Assembly (NCBI RefSeq): GCF_025376885.1
Contig: NZ_JAHUBR010000001.1
Coordinates: forward strand, 1,860,001 to 1,924,000
Source: Pseudoruegeria sp. SHC-113
GTDB lineage: Bacteria > Pseudomonadota > Alphaproteobacteria > Rhodobacterales > Rhodobacteraceae
Reading direction: 5' to 3'
Length of the DNA: 64,000 nucleotides
Of this stretch, positions 7,439-16,151 are shown piece after piece. Made by a program: the position numbers and the translations under genes. The notes under the pieces were generated by a model. That model saw nothing but the letters and a program-made list of their open reading frames with translations. It was not told the origin of the DNA and made no database searches. The first letter of the stretch is position 1, and the number at the start of each line of letters is the position of its first letter.

Positions 7439-8125
7439 ATGTCCGGTCATTCCACCTACCAGCCCAAAGGGCCGATCGGGCGGATCGTGAATTCCTTCGA
7501 GGAAAACGTGATCGCCATCCTGCTGGGGCTGATGACGCTGCTGACGTTCGTCAACGTCGTGCTGCGCTATGTGTTCAATTCAATGGTGATCTGGGGCCTT
7601 GAGGTGGTGCTGATCCTCTTCGCCTGGCTTGTGCTGTTCGGCATCGCCTACGGGTTCAAGATCACCGCCCACCTTGGCGTGGACGCGATCACCAACATGT
7701 GCAGTGCGAAATCGCGCCGCGTGCTGGCGCTGATCTCCTGCGCCGCCTGCCTGATCTATGCCTTCCTGCTGCTCAAGGGCGCGTGGGACTACTGGGCCCC
7801 CTTCGCCGGGATGATGGAAACGACGGGCCGCTGGTTCCCGACGGGTTTCAACGACGCCACCCGCGACCGCGCCTTCTTTGAGACCGATCAGGTGCCGATG
7901 CTCTCGATGTTTCGCTTCCTTGAGGATGCGATCAACCAGGGCGAAACCTACTCCAAGCTGCCGCGCGTGGTGCCCTACACCATGCTGCCGGTGGCTGCGC
8001 TCCTGATCCTGTACCGGCTGATCCAGGCCACCATCGCCATCGTCCGTGGCGAGCGTGAAAGCCTGATCGTGAGCCACGAAGCCGAAGACGCCGTGGCCGA
8101 CGCGCGCGTGAATTACGAGGAATAA
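7439..8125 (+). CDS. dctQ: TRAP transporter small membrane subunit DctQ
   Basis: 228-residue four-helix subunit that pairs with DctM. Helices lie near 22-45 (VIAILLGLMTLLTFVNVVLRYV), 52-72 (WGLEVVLILFAWLVLFGIA), 95-115 and 183-205. The NVVLRYVFN and FAWLVLFGIAY motifs are typical. It is longer than most DctQ proteins (about 170-190 residues) because of an extra stretch of about 55 residues between helices 3 and 4, rich in aromatic and charged residues (FNDATRDRAFFETDQ). The ATG at 7439 follows GAGGGGAGGAGG; an ATG 21 bases earlier lacks such a site. Only three bases separate it from dctM. Confidence 0.92.
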   Translation: MSGHSTYQPKGPIGRIVNSFEENVIAILLGLMTLLTFVNVVLRYVFNSMVIWGLEVVLILFAWLVLFGIAYGFKITAHLGVDAITNMCSAKSRRVLALISCAACLIYAFLLLKGAWDYWAPFAGMMETTGRWFPTGFNDATRDRAFFETDQVPMLSMFRFLEDAINQGETYSKLPRVVPYTMLPVAALLILYRLIQATIAIVRGERESLIVSHEAEDAVADARVNYEE

Positions 8126-8128
8126 CCC

Positions 8129-9523
8129 ATGGAAGTCGTTGTCCTTTTCTCGCTCGTTATCGGGCTGCTTCTGATCGGCGTTCCCATTGCCGTATCGCTG
8201 GGCCTGTCCTCCATGGTCGTGCTTCTGGCCTTCTCGGACACCTCGCTCGCCTCTATCGCGGCGCAGCTTTATAACGCCATGGCGGGCCACTACACGCTTC
8301 TGGCCATTCCCTTCTTCGTGCTGGCCTCAAGCTTCATGAGCACCGGCGGTGTGGCCAAGCGGATCATCCGCTTCTCTATAGCCTGCGTGGGCCACCTGCG
8401 CGGCGGCCTCGCCATCGCTGGCGTGTTTGCCTGTATGCTCTTTGCCGCCCTCTCGGGTTCGTCGCCGGCCACGGTTGTGGCCATCGGCTCGATCGTGATC
8501 GCGGCCATGGTGAAGGCGGGCTACACGAAGGAATTCGCCGCAGGCGTGATCTGTAACGCCGGCACGCTCGGCATCCTGATCCCGCCCTCGATCGTGATGG
8601 TGGTCTACGCCTCCGCCACCGATGTGTCGGTGGGCCGGATGTTCCTTGCGGGCGTCATTCCGGGCATCATGGCCGGCCTGATGCTGATGATCACCATCTA
8701 CATCATGGCCCGTATCCGCAACATGCCCGCTGGCGAATGGCAGGGCTGGGGCGAGATCGGCTCAAGCTTCGCCGACGCCTTCTGGGGGCTGATGCTGATC
8801 GTGATCATCATGGTCGGGATCTACGGCATCCCCGGTGTCACCGGCGCGATCTTCACGCCGACCGAAGCCGCCGCCGTGGCCGCCGTCTACGCCTGCCTCA
8901 TCGCACTCTTCGTCTACCGCGACATGGGCCCGCTGAAGGGCGAGAACGGCGCCGCACCCCAAAGCCTGCTGCGCAAACCCTATGTGCTGGTGACGGCCTT
9001 CTTCCACCGCGACACCCGCAACACGCTGCTGGAAGCGGGCAAGCTGACGATCATGCTGATGTTCATCATCGCCAACGCGCTGATCCTGAAGCACGTGCTG
9101 ACCGACGAGCAGATCCCGCAGAAGATCGCGGCCTTCATGCTCGATCAGGGCTTCGGCAAGATCATGTTCCTCGTGATCGTGAACGTCATCCTGCTGATCG
9201 GTGGGCAGTTCATGGAGCCCTCGGGCCTCATCGTGATCGTCGCGCCGCTGGTGTTCCCGATTGCCATCGAACTGGGCGTCGATCCGATCCACCTCGGCAT
9301 CATCATGGTGGTGAACATGGAGATCGGGATGATCACGCCGCCGGTGGGGCTCAACCTCTTCGTCACCTCCGGCGTGGCCGGGATGCCGATGATGAAAGTG
9401 GTGCGCGCCGCACTGCCCTTCCTCGCCGTGCTCTTCGTGTTCCTGATCATGGTGACGTACATCCCGGCGCTTTCGACCTTCCTGCCAACATCCCTGATGG
9501 GGCCGGAGATCATAACCAACTAG
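8129..9523 (+). CDS. dctM: TRAP transporter large membrane subunit DctM
   Basis: 464-residue transport subunit that uses an ion gradient to import the acid captured by DctP. It has the family signature GSSPATVVAIGSI, ICNAGTLGILIPPSIVMVVYA, FTPTEAAAVAAVYA, GQFMEPSGLIVIVAPLVFPI and MEIGMITPPVGLNLFV. About eleven to twelve hydrophobic helices are readable. Length is slightly above the 425-440 usual for the family, from a cytoplasmic loop near 255-300 (GPLKGENGAAPQSLLRKPY). It follows dctQ almost directly and the operon ends at a strong terminator. Confidence 0.95.
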   Translation: MEVVVLFSLVIGLLLIGVPIAVSLGLSSMVVLLAFSDTSLASIAAQLYNAMAGHYTLLAIPFFVLASSFMSTGGVAKRIIRFSIACVGHLRGGLAIAGVFACMLFAALSGSSPATVVAIGSIVIAAMVKAGYTKEFAAGVICNAGTLGILIPPSIVMVVYASATDVSVGRMFLAGVIPGIMAGLMLMITIYIMARIRNMPAGEWQGWGEIGSSFADAFWGLMLIVIIMVGIYGIPGVTGAIFTPTEAAAVAAVYACLIALFVYRDMGPLKGENGAAPQSLLRKPYVLVTAFFHRDTRNTLLEAGKLTIMLMFIIANALILKHVLTDEQIPQKIAAFMLDQGFGKIMFLVIVNVILLIGGQFMEPSGLIVIVAPLVFPIAIELGVDPIHLGIIMVVNMEIGMITPPVGLNLFVTSGVAGMPMMKVVRAALPFLAVLFVFLIMVTYIPALSTFLPTSLMGPEIITN

Positions 9524-9547
9524 CGCCACTCCAGCGCTTTTGGGACA

Positions 9548-9572
9548 GGCGGGCCTTCGGGCTCGCCTTTTT
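9548..9572 (+). terminator. Terminator of dctPQM
   Basis: Stem GGCGGGCC / GGCTCGCC with one G-U pair and a TTCG tetraloop, followed by TTTTT, 24 bases after the dctM stop. Confidence 0.85.
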
Positions 9573-9667
9573 CATTTGTTGCGTGGGGGTGCGGTTTGCG
9601 GAAATAAACCGTTGCCGCTCGCCTGCGTGCCCACCTAGGATCAAGGCAGGGAAGAGGAGGGGCAGCA

Positions 9668-11554
9668 ATGGAGCCGGTGGCGCTGACGACGGAGATGATC
9701 GTGGTGCTGGCCATGCTCGGCCTTACCGTTCTGCTCTTCGTGACGGAAATCTTCCGCATCGATTTCTCCGCCATCCTGATCATGGTGCTGCTGGGCCTTC
9801 TGGCGCAGATCCCCGGGTTGGGCGGGCTGGCCGATGCCAGCCATCTGTTTGACGGGTTTGCCTCCAACGCGGTGATTTCCATCATCGCGGTGATGGTGAT
9901 CGGCGCGGGGCTCGATCGCACCGGGCTGATGAGCAAGGTCGCCGCAACGATCCTGAAATACGGCGGCAGCACGGAAAAGCGCATCATCCCGATCATCTCC
10001 GGGACCGTGGGCGTGATTTCCTCCTTCATGCAGAACGTCGGCGCGGCGGCGCTGTTTCTGCCCGTCGTCAGCCGTATCTCGGTGCGCACCGAGATCCCGA
10101 TGAGCCGCCTTCTGATGCCCATGGGCTTCTGCGCGATCCTTGGCGGCACGATGACGATGGTCGGCTCCTCGCCGCTGATCCTGCTCAACGATCTGATCCT
10201 GACTGCCAACCGCCAGCTGCCCGCAGAGCAGAAGATGCAGACCTATGATCTGTTCTCCGTCACACCCGTGGGCGTCTGCCTCGTGGTGACGGGGATCCTT
10301 TATTTCATGCTGTTCGGCCGTTGGGTGCTGCCCAGCACCGCCCAGCGGGACGAAGGCGCGAGCGGGCAATCGGTGAAGGAATATCTCAAGCGGCTCTACG
10401 GGCTGAAAACCGATCTGGTGGAGGTCATCATCCCCGCCGGCAGCCCGCTGCAGGGGGTCGAATTCGCCGATCTGATGTTTGAGGCCAACCTCACGGTGAT
10501 CGGCTCCTATCACAAGGGGCAAAAGTGGTTCTCGCCGCTGGTGACGACCGAGATCGAAACGCCGTGCCGGCTGGCGCTGATCGGGCGGCGCAAGGTGATC
10601 TGCGCTTGGGCCGAGGCCAATGGGGTGAAGGTGCTGCCCGCGCTCGATCTTTTCGCCGAGGATTACGCCGCCACCAATGCGGGCATAAGCGAGATCGTGG
10701 TGCCGCCGGATTCAGAGCTGATCGGCCAATGCGCCCGCGAGATCCGGATGCGCGGTACCTATGGGATCAACCTCCTAGCCATCCATCGGGGCGGCGAGAC
10801 CCTGAGCCTTGTGAAAACCGACGAGCACGAGGCCACCGCCATCGGCCTTGAGCCCTTCCGCGCAGGCGATACGCTGGTGTCCTTTTCCAAATGGGACGCG
10901 CTGGCCCGCCTGACGCGGGATCGCAATTTCGTGGTGGTCACCAGCAATTTCCCCATGCAGGAGCTGCGCCCGGAAAAGCTGCTCTGGGCGCTTTTCTTCT
11001 TCGTCATCTCGGTGGGGATGATCCTGTTCACCGACGTGAAGCTCTCGCTTTGCCTCTTCACCGGCGCGGCCGGGATGATCCTGACGCAGGTGGTGCGCAT
11101 CGACGAAGCCTATGAGGCTGTGAGTTGGAGCACAGTGTTTTTGCTGGCAAGCCTCATTCCCCTTGGGCTTGCGGTGCAGAACACCGGCACGGCGAACTGG
11201 ATCGCGCAGCAGATCCTGACCCTGCTGGACGGCTGGCCGATCTGGGCGCTGCAGGCCGGGGTGGCGGTGCTTGCGACGGTCTTTACGCTGGTGATGTCCA
11301 ACGTCGGGGCCACGGTGTTGCTGGTGCCGCTGGCGGTCTCCATCGCGGTGGCGGCGGGGGCCGATCCGGCGATCTTTGCGCTTACGGTGGCGATTTCCAC
11401 CTCCAACTCCTTCCTGATCCCGACGCATCAGGTCAACGCGCTGATCATGGGGCCGGGGGGCTACAAGGTGGTGGATTTCGTCAAAAGCGGCGGCGTGATG
11501 ACGCTGCTGTTCCTCGTGGTTTCACTGGTGATGATGAATGTGGTGTTTGGGTAA
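9668..11554 (+). CDS. SLC13/DASS-type permease with TrkA-C domains
   Basis: 628-residue membrane transporter. The two hydrophobic halves carry matching hairpin-like segments SFMQNVGAAALFLPVVSRI (about 115-135) and VMSNVGATVLLVPLAVSIA, plus the C-terminal TSNSFLIPTHQVNALIMGPGGY, as in anion:sodium symporters of the SLC13 type. The soluble middle (about 235-420) holds two RCK-C/TrkA-C regulatory domains (LVEVIIPAGSPLQGVEFADL and EIVVPPDSELIGQCAREIRMRG). The ATG follows AGAGGAGGGG. Such proteins often carry sulfate, dicarboxylates or other anions; the substrate here is unknown. It stands alone after the TRAP operon, so a link to organic acids is possible but unproven. Confidence 0.85.
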   Translation: MEPVALTTEMIVVLAMLGLTVLLFVTEIFRIDFSAILIMVLLGLLAQIPGLGGLADASHLFDGFASNAVISIIAVMVIGAGLDRTGLMSKVAATILKYGGSTEKRIIPIISGTVGVISSFMQNVGAAALFLPVVSRISVRTEIPMSRLLMPMGFCAILGGTMTMVGSSPLILLNDLILTANRQLPAEQKMQTYDLFSVTPVGVCLVVTGILYFMLFGRWVLPSTAQRDEGASGQSVKEYLKRLYGLKTDLVEVIIPAGSPLQGVEFADLMFEANLTVIGSYHKGQKWFSPLVTTEIETPCRLALIGRRKVICAWAEANGVKVLPALDLFAEDYAATNAGISEIVVPPDSELIGQCAREIRMRGTYGINLLAIHRGGETLSLVKTDEHEATAIGLEPFRAGDTLVSFSKWDALARLTRDRNFVVVTSNFPMQELRPEKLLWALFFFVISVGMILFTDVKLSLCLFTGAAGMILTQVVRIDEAYEAVSWSTVFLLASLIPLGLAVQNTGTANWIAQQILTLLDGWPIWALQAGVAVLATVFTLVMSNVGATVLLVPLAVSIAVAAGADPAIFALTVAISTSNSFLIPTHQVNALIMGPGGYKVVDFVKSGGVMTLLFLVVSLVMMNVVFG

Positions 11555-11692
11555 GGGGCTTGCACGAACACGAACGCATGACGTGCCTAACCAAATCCCA
11601 ACGGCTGAGCAAAGCGCAAGCGCCAGCCCGGGCGGGCGCGTCGCCACCGCTTGCGCGGCGGCGGATCTTAGTGACGAAGTACCTACTTGGGA

Positions 11693-12442
11693 TCAGGCCG
11701 CAGCCAGCGCGGTGATGATCGCGCCGAAGTCGGCGGCCTTCAGAGAGGCCCCACCCACGAGTGCGCCGTCCACGTTCTCCACGGCGAAAATCTCTTGCGC
11801 GTTGGAGGGTTTCACGGAGCCGCCATAAAGGATGCGGACCGCGCCCCCGGCGGTTTCGCCAAAGCGCTGCACAAGGGCGTCACGCAGGAAATCATGCACT
11901 TCCGCGATTTGTTCAATGGTGGGCACCTTGCCGGTGCCGATGGCCCAGACGGGCTCATAGGCCACCACGAGCCGATGGCCCGTGGCCCCATTGGGCACGG
12001 AGCCCTCTAGCTGGCCGCCGATGACGGCAAGCGTGGTGCCGGCATCGCGTTCGGCTTCGGTTTCACCGATGCAGACAACCGCAGTCAGCCCGGCCGCCCA
12101 GGCGGCGGAGGTTTTGGCGCGCACGTCGGCGTCGCTCTCGCCATGGTCGGTGCGGCGCTCGGAGTGGCCAAGGATCACGTGGCTCGCGCCCGCGTCCGCC
12201 AGCATGGCGGCGGAGACATCGCCCGTATGCGCGCCGGTTTCAGCCGCGTGGCAATCCTGCCCGCCGGTGGCAATCGCGCTGCCGTCACAGGCGGAGCTCA
12301 TCCGGTGCAGAAGCGTGGCCGGGGGGCAGAGCAGCACATCCACCGCTTCACCGGGCAGGGCGGCTTTCAACGCCTCCACCTCGGCCAGCGCGCCGCCGGT
12401 GCCGTTCATCTTCCAATTGCCTGCTGCCAGTTTGCGCCGCAT
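11693..12442 (-). CDS. tpiA: Triose-phosphate isomerase
   Basis: Interconverts glyceraldehyde-3-phosphate and dihydroxyacetone phosphate in glycolysis and gluconeogenesis. The 249 residues have normal family length. Motifs are [12 protein letters not shown] (substrate-binding Asn/Lys), VILGHSERR (catalytic His), [11 protein letters not shown] (catalytic Glu) and [12 protein letters not shown] (phosphate loop). The ATG at 12442 is preceded by GGAGGG; the longer frame upstream has no family similarity. It is the last gene of a run of five minus-strand genes and lies 62 bases after the HesB/IscA gene. Confidence 0.97.
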   Translation of the reverse strand: MRRKLAAGNWKMNGTGGALAEVEALKAALPGEAVDVLLCPPATLLHRMSSACDGSAIATGGQDCHAAETGAHTGDVSAAMLADAGASHVILGHSERRTDHGESDADVRAKTSAAWAAGLTAVVCIGETEAERDAGTTLAVIGGQLEGSVPNGATGHRLVVAYEPVWAIGTGKVPTIEQIAEVHDFLRDALVQRFGETAGGAVRILYGGSVKPSNAQEIFAVENVDGALVGGASLKAADFGAIITALAAA

Positions 12443-12504
12443 GGGCTGCCCTCCGCTGATGCTGAAATGCGTTGGCGGGGACAATGGCGATCAGCGCCGT
12501 AACG

Positions 12505-12891
12505 TCAAGCCGAACCTGCGCCGCGCTCGGCTTCCAGCTCGCTCACATCCTTGAACTTGATCGATTCCCCGCAACCGCAGGCGTCTGTCACATTGGGGTT
12601 ACGGAACTTGAAGCCCGCTTCCAGCAGCGAGATTTCATAGTCGATCTCGGTGCCGAAAAGGAACATCTGCGCCATCGGGGCAATCATCACCCGCGCGCCG
12701 TCCTGTTCCACCACCTCGTCCATCGGATCCACGGAATTCACATATTCCATCGTGTACTCCATCCCCGCACAGCCGCCCTTCTTGATGCCGATGCGCAGCC
12801 CTTGCGAGCCGTCCTTCGCCATCAGTTTCGAGATCTGCTTGATGGCCGCCGGGGTCATGGTGACGGCCTGTTTGCCGGGAATGCCGAACAT
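12505..12891 (-). CDS. HesB/IscA-family Fe-S assembly accessory protein
   Basis: 128-residue A-type Fe-S carrier protein. It has the family's three conserved cysteines: one in KKGGCAGMEYTMEYV and two in the C-terminal CGCGESIKF. The core runs from VTMTPAAIKQISKLM to ESIKF, followed by a short acidic/alanine tail. The ATG at 12891 has AGGTGG eight bases upstream; a GTG four codons earlier is weaker. SufA, IscA and ErpA cannot be told apart from this sequence alone. In relatives this gene normally follows the SufT-like DUF59 gene at the end of the suf operon. Here SatD and DUF3307 genes lie between them. Confidence 0.9.
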   Translation of the reverse strand: MFGIPGKQAVTMTPAAIKQISKLMAKDGSQGLRIGIKKGGCAGMEYTMEYVNSVDPMDEVVEQDGARVMIAPMAQMFLFGTEIDYEISLLEAGFKFRNPNVTDACGCGESIKFKDVSELEAERGAGSA

Positions 12892-12926
12892 GGAAATATC
12901 CACCTGTTTCGCTCTGTCTTTCCTAT

Positions 12927-13649
12927 CTAGGGCAGGATGGGGCCGATCTCAAGCGGTGGCATGTGGTCAAGCAGCGCCTGCATGGCCAGGGAAAGCACCA
13001 GCGCCCAGCCGAAACTGGCCAATGTGCCGATGATCACATATTCGCTGGCCTTGCGGTCTGCGGCCACGGTGGAGAAGCGCAGGATGGATTTCGCTCCGAT
13101 CAGCAGCGCGATGGAACCGAGTTGCCCGGCCATTACCAGCGCGAAGATCAGGCTGCGCTCAAGGTTGCCGATCACCCTTCCTGCGCCGGGCAGGCCATCT
13201 TCGGGTACATGGGCCAGATAGGGCGCGCAGAGCAGCCCCACAGCGTAACCGCCCACCACGATGGTCAGGATCAGCCCGCAGGCCAGCGCCATCCATGTGA
13301 GCGCCTGCGGCGGCGCATCGGCCCAGATCCCCGTGGCCCAGAGATCGGGCGCAAGCCGCGTGGCGATCACCAGCGTGGCCAGATGCAGGGCCTGATCCAG
13401 CGTGAAGGCGCGCAGGCCCTGCCGGGGCAGGCGGACCTTGACGAAATCGATCACCAGATGCGCCAGCGCCACGGCAATCACTGCGGGGTGCGCGAGGTGC
13501 CCCGTGGTGGCCAGCATGCAGATCAGCACCAGCGCGGCATGCATCATCAGCACGTCGATACGGCGCTTGTTCTTCACCATCCAGCCCGATTGCAGCAGGA
13601 AATCCGCGATCAGATGGCCAAGCAGCAGGGCGAGGAAGGTGGCAGTCAT
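12927..13649 (-). CDS. DUF3307 multi-pass membrane protein
   Basis: 240-residue predicted inner-membrane protein with about six to seven helices. The N-terminal part matches the DUF3307 pattern: FLALLLGHLIADFLLQ, a conserved histidine cluster in LMMHAALVL, and VALAHLVIDFVKVRL followed by FTLDQALHLATL. Several His/Asp residues lie inside or beside helices, suggesting metal or proton chemistry. Function is unknown. DUF3307 genes are commonly found next to SatD-like genes, as here. Its 138-base upstream region carries four palindromic sites, so it is likely tightly regulated. It ends 35 bases before the HesB/IscA gene. Confidence 0.8.
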   Translation of the reverse strand: MTATFLALLLGHLIADFLLQSGWMVKNKRRIDVLMMHAALVLICMLATTGHLAHPAVIAVALAHLVIDFVKVRLPRQGLRAFTLDQALHLATLVIATRLAPDLWATGIWADAPPQALTWMALACGLILTIVVGGYAVGLLCAPYLAHVPEDGLPGAGRVIGNLERSLIFALVMAGQLGSIALLIGAKSILRFSTVAADRKASEYVIIGTLASFGWALVLSLAMQALLDHMPPLEIGPILP

Positions 13650-13678
13650 CTGCTTTGGCCCTTGGCTGGATGTGGTGA

Positions 13679-13789
13679 GCAACCTGAAACAGTTGCATTG
13701 ATAAATAGCAACTGAAATTGGTTGCTTTTTGGGGCGATGCAAACAACCATTTTGGGTAGTAATTCTGAATTACACCGAAATTTGGTTGT
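13679..13789. promoter_or_regulatory. Four-site operator array between satD and DUF3307
   Basis: Four 18-base sites of the form 5-8-5. A is 13679-13696 (GCAAC...GTTGC, perfect arms). B is 13708-13725 (GCAAC...GTTGC, perfect). C is 13743-13760 (ACAAC...GTAGT, imperfect). D is 13772-13789 (ACACC...GTTGT, imperfect). Centre spacings are 29, 35 and 29 bases. A further perfect palindrome GTAATTC-T-GAATTAC (13759-13773) is centred exactly between C and D. Site D touches the satD stop codon. The array would control the DUF3307 gene and perhaps be bound by the satD product. Confidence 0.6.
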
Positions 13790-14427
13790 CATTCAGGGGC
13801 CTCCCGGGCCTCGACGGCCTCCAGCGCGGCAAGCAAGCTGTCTGTATGCGTGGCGCTCAGGGTCTTTTGAACATTCTGACGGGATTGCCCGAGGGCCTGG
13901 GCCAGCTCATCCTGCGTGGGCGCTTCAGGCTGCAAGGCGTCTTTCAGCACGCGCGCCTGCGCTGCTGTCCAACCCCGCGCCAGCGCATCGGCTAGTAGGA
14001 AGGCAGCTTGCGCGCCGGGGTGCACGTCACCAGACAACCCGAAGGCCTGCCGCCGCCCGAAGGCCTCAAGCCCACGGCCTGAGGCAATGAACGCGGGGCC
14101 GGACGCTGCGCCAAGATCGCCCGAGGCGGGCAGGCTGCCCGCGCCGATCCCCGCGGCGATCCGCGTGGCAAGCCCAAGATCGGCGGCGCGCAGGGCCGCA
14201 CGCAAGGCGAGGCTGGCACGCAAGGCAAGGGTAGGGCGCATCAGCACCAGCTGCCAACCGTCGCCGCGCGCGCGGGTGAAACGGGTCGAGGCCCCTTGCC
14301 AGCCGCCGATGGCCTCAGCGGCCCCGGCCAACACGCCCATGGCGGCATCCACCACGTCTGGCGGATGCTCCGTGGAGCGGATCAAATCGCCCGTTAGGAC
14401 GGCAATCGGCGTGGTGGGCGGTGTCAA
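13789..14427 (-). CDS. SatD-like protein with C-terminal helix-turn-helix
   Basis: 212-residue protein resembling the SatD family: it opens with IAVLTGDLIRSTEHPP, then RFTRARGDGWQLVL, LATRIAAGIGAGSLP, GPAFIASGRGLEAF. The C-terminal part (about 150-200) contains TQDELAQALGQSRQNVQKTL, which reads as a helix-turn-helix. The start is a TTG at 14427, supported by AGGAGG eight bases upstream. The family has no settled biochemical role; the N-terminal part resembles nucleotide-cyclase-like folds in pattern only. It is next to a DUF3307 gene, its usual partner, and the operator array begins at its stop codon, so it is a candidate autoregulator of the pair. Confidence 0.7.
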   Translation of the reverse strand: MTPPTTPIAVLTGDLIRSTEHPPDVVDAAMGVLAGAAEAIGGWQGASTRFTRARGDGWQLVLMRPTLALRASLALRAALRAADLGLATRIAAGIGAGSLPASGDLGAASGPAFIASGRGLEAFGRRQAFGLSGDVHPGAQAAFLLADALARGWTAAQARVLKDALQPEAPTQDELAQALGQSRQNVQKTLSATHTDSLLAALEAVEAREAPE

Positions 14428-14485
14428 GGCGCAGGCCTCCTGCTTTTGCGTCAGTCTCGCAAAAACAGGGGCTTACAGGCAAGCC

Positions 14486-14848
14486 TTACATGAAGCCAAG
14501 CTCAAGCCGGGCTTCGTCGCTCATCATTTCCATGCCCCAAGGCGGCTCCCATGTGAGCGCGACGTTCACATGCTTCACACCGGGCAGCGGCTCCACGGCC
14601 TCGGCGACCCACCCCGGCATCTCACCAGCCACGGGGCAGCCCGGCGCGGTGAGCGTCATAATGATGTCCACCTCGTTCTCGGCGTTGATTTCCACCGTGT
14701 AGACGAGGCCCAGATCGTAGATGTTGACCGGGATCTCCGGGTCGTAAACGGACCGGCAGGCCTCAACAACCGCCTCATGCAGCGGGTGATCCGTGGAGGA
14801 GGGTTTGATCAGAGGGGTGCCCTCAAGCTGTTCGCCGGTCTGGTTCAT
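14486..14848 (-). CDS. SufT/PaaD-like (DUF59) Fe-S assembly protein
   Basis: 120-residue MIP18/DUF59-family protein. The core has VYDPEIPVNIYDLGLVYTVEI, IIMTLTAPGCPVAGEMPGWV with the conserved reactive cysteine, and VALTWEPPWGMEMMSDEARLELG. The first 30 residues are a variable polar leader. DUF59 proteins of this form (SufT) help mature Fe-S proteins and usually close the suf operon. The ATG at 14848 gives the normal start. It is divergent from tgt with 138 bases between, and is the first gene of the minus-strand run that includes the HesB/IscA protein. Confidence 0.88.
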   Translation of the reverse strand: MNQTGEQLEGTPLIKPSSTDHPLHEAVVEACRSVYDPEIPVNIYDLGLVYTVEINAENEVDIIMTLTAPGCPVAGEMPGWVAEAVEPLPGVKHVNVALTWEPPWGMEMMSDEARLELGFM

Positions 14849-14986
14849 GTCTGTCTCACTGGCAATATCCGACCAAAGATATAGGGAATGGTGCGGCGAA
14901 GGTAAAGGCGCGCCCCGCGTACAACCTGACGCAGGCCGTTCTTGCACACTCTTGCACAGGGCAAGGCGCAGGAGTATCCGAGGCAA

Positions 14987-16114
14987 ATGACCAAGTTTTC
15001 CTTTGCCCTGCACAAAACCGACGGCGCTGCGCGCACCGGCTTGATCTCCACCCCGCGCGGCGAGATCCGCACGCCGGCCTTCATGCCCGTGGGCACGGCG
15101 GCGACGGTGAAGGCGATGATGCCCGAAAGCGTGCGTGCCACCGGGGCCGACATCCTGCTGGGCAACACCTACCACCTCATGCTGCGCCCCACGGCGGAGC
15201 GGATCGACCGCCTCGGGGGCCTGCACAAGTTCATGAACTGGGAGCGCCCGATCCTCACCGATTCCGGCGGTTTTCAGGTGATGAGCCTGTCGGATCTGCG
15301 CAATCTCACCGAAGACGGCGTGACCTTCCGCTCCCATATCGACGGCAGCAAGCATTTCCTCTCGCCCGAACGCTCGATGGAAATCCAGCGCCTTCTGGGC
15401 AGCGACATCGTGATGTGTTTTGACGAATGCCCCGCACTGCCCGCCGACCGCAAACGCATCGAGGAGTCCATGCGGCTGTCCATGCGGTGGGCGCAGCGCT
15501 CGCGCGACGCTTTCGGCGATCGCCCGGGCCACGCGCTCTTCGGCATCCAGCAGGGCGGGCTGGAGGAAGACCTGCGCGGCGAAAGCGCCGAAGCACTGAA
15601 AGGCATCGGCTTTGACGGCTACGCCATCGGCGGGCTTGCGGTGGGCGAGGGGCAGGAGGCGATGTTCTCCGTGCTCGATTTCGCGCCCGGCCAGCTGCCG
15701 GTGGACAAGCCGCGCTACCTGATGGGGGTGGGCAAACCCGATGACATCCTTGGCGCGGTGAAGCGCGGGGTGGACATGATGGATTGCGTGCTGCCCTCAC
15801 GCTCGGGCCGCACCGGGCAAGCCTGGACCCGGCGCGGGCAGATCAACATCAAGAACGTCCGCCACCAGGACGACCCGCGCCCGCTGGATGAAGACTGCAC
15901 CTGCCCGACCTGCCAGAACTACTCCCGCGCCTACTTGCACCACGTCTACCGCGCGAAGGAGATGATCTCGGGCATGCTGCTGACATGGCACAATCTGCAC
16001 TACTTTCAGGAGCTAATGCAGGGCATGCGCGAGGCCATCATGGCCGGGGAGTTCGCCAGTTTTGAGGCGGCCTTCCATGCCAAGCGGGCCGAGGGCGATA
16101 TCCCTCCGCTGTAG
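14987..16114 (+). CDS. tgt: Queuine tRNA-ribosyltransferase (tRNA-guanine transglycosylase)
   Basis: Exchanges guanine-34 of tRNAs with GUN anticodons for preQ1, the entry step of queuosine on tRNA. At 375 residues it equals the usual bacterial length. It has [12 protein letters not shown], the catalytic aspartate region [49 protein letters not shown] with the nucleophilic aspartate, and the zinc site [16 protein letters not shown]. The ATG at 14987 follows GAGGC. The later queuosine gene queA lies 37 kb to the right. The two tRNA-Asp(GTC) in this window are substrates of this enzyme class. Confidence 0.97.
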   Translation: MTKFSFALHKTDGAARTGLISTPRGEIRTPAFMPVGTAATVKAMMPESVRATGADILLGNTYHLMLRPTAERIDRLGGLHKFMNWERPILTDSGGFQVMSLSDLRNLTEDGVTFRSHIDGSKHFLSPERSMEIQRLLGSDIVMCFDECPALPADRKRIEESMRLSMRWAQRSRDAFGDRPGHALFGIQQGGLEEDLRGESAEALKGIGFDGYAIGGLAVGEGQEAMFSVLDFAPGQLPVDKPRYLMGVGKPDDILGAVKRGVDMMDCVLPSRSGRTGQAWTRRGQINIKNVRHQDDPRPLDEDCTCPTCQNYSRAYLHHVYRAKEMISGMLLTWHNLHYFQELMQGMREAIMAGEFASFEAAFHAKRAEGDIPPL

Positions 16115-16151
16115 CGGATGCTCACGCGATAGCCGACGGACGGCCCCGGTT

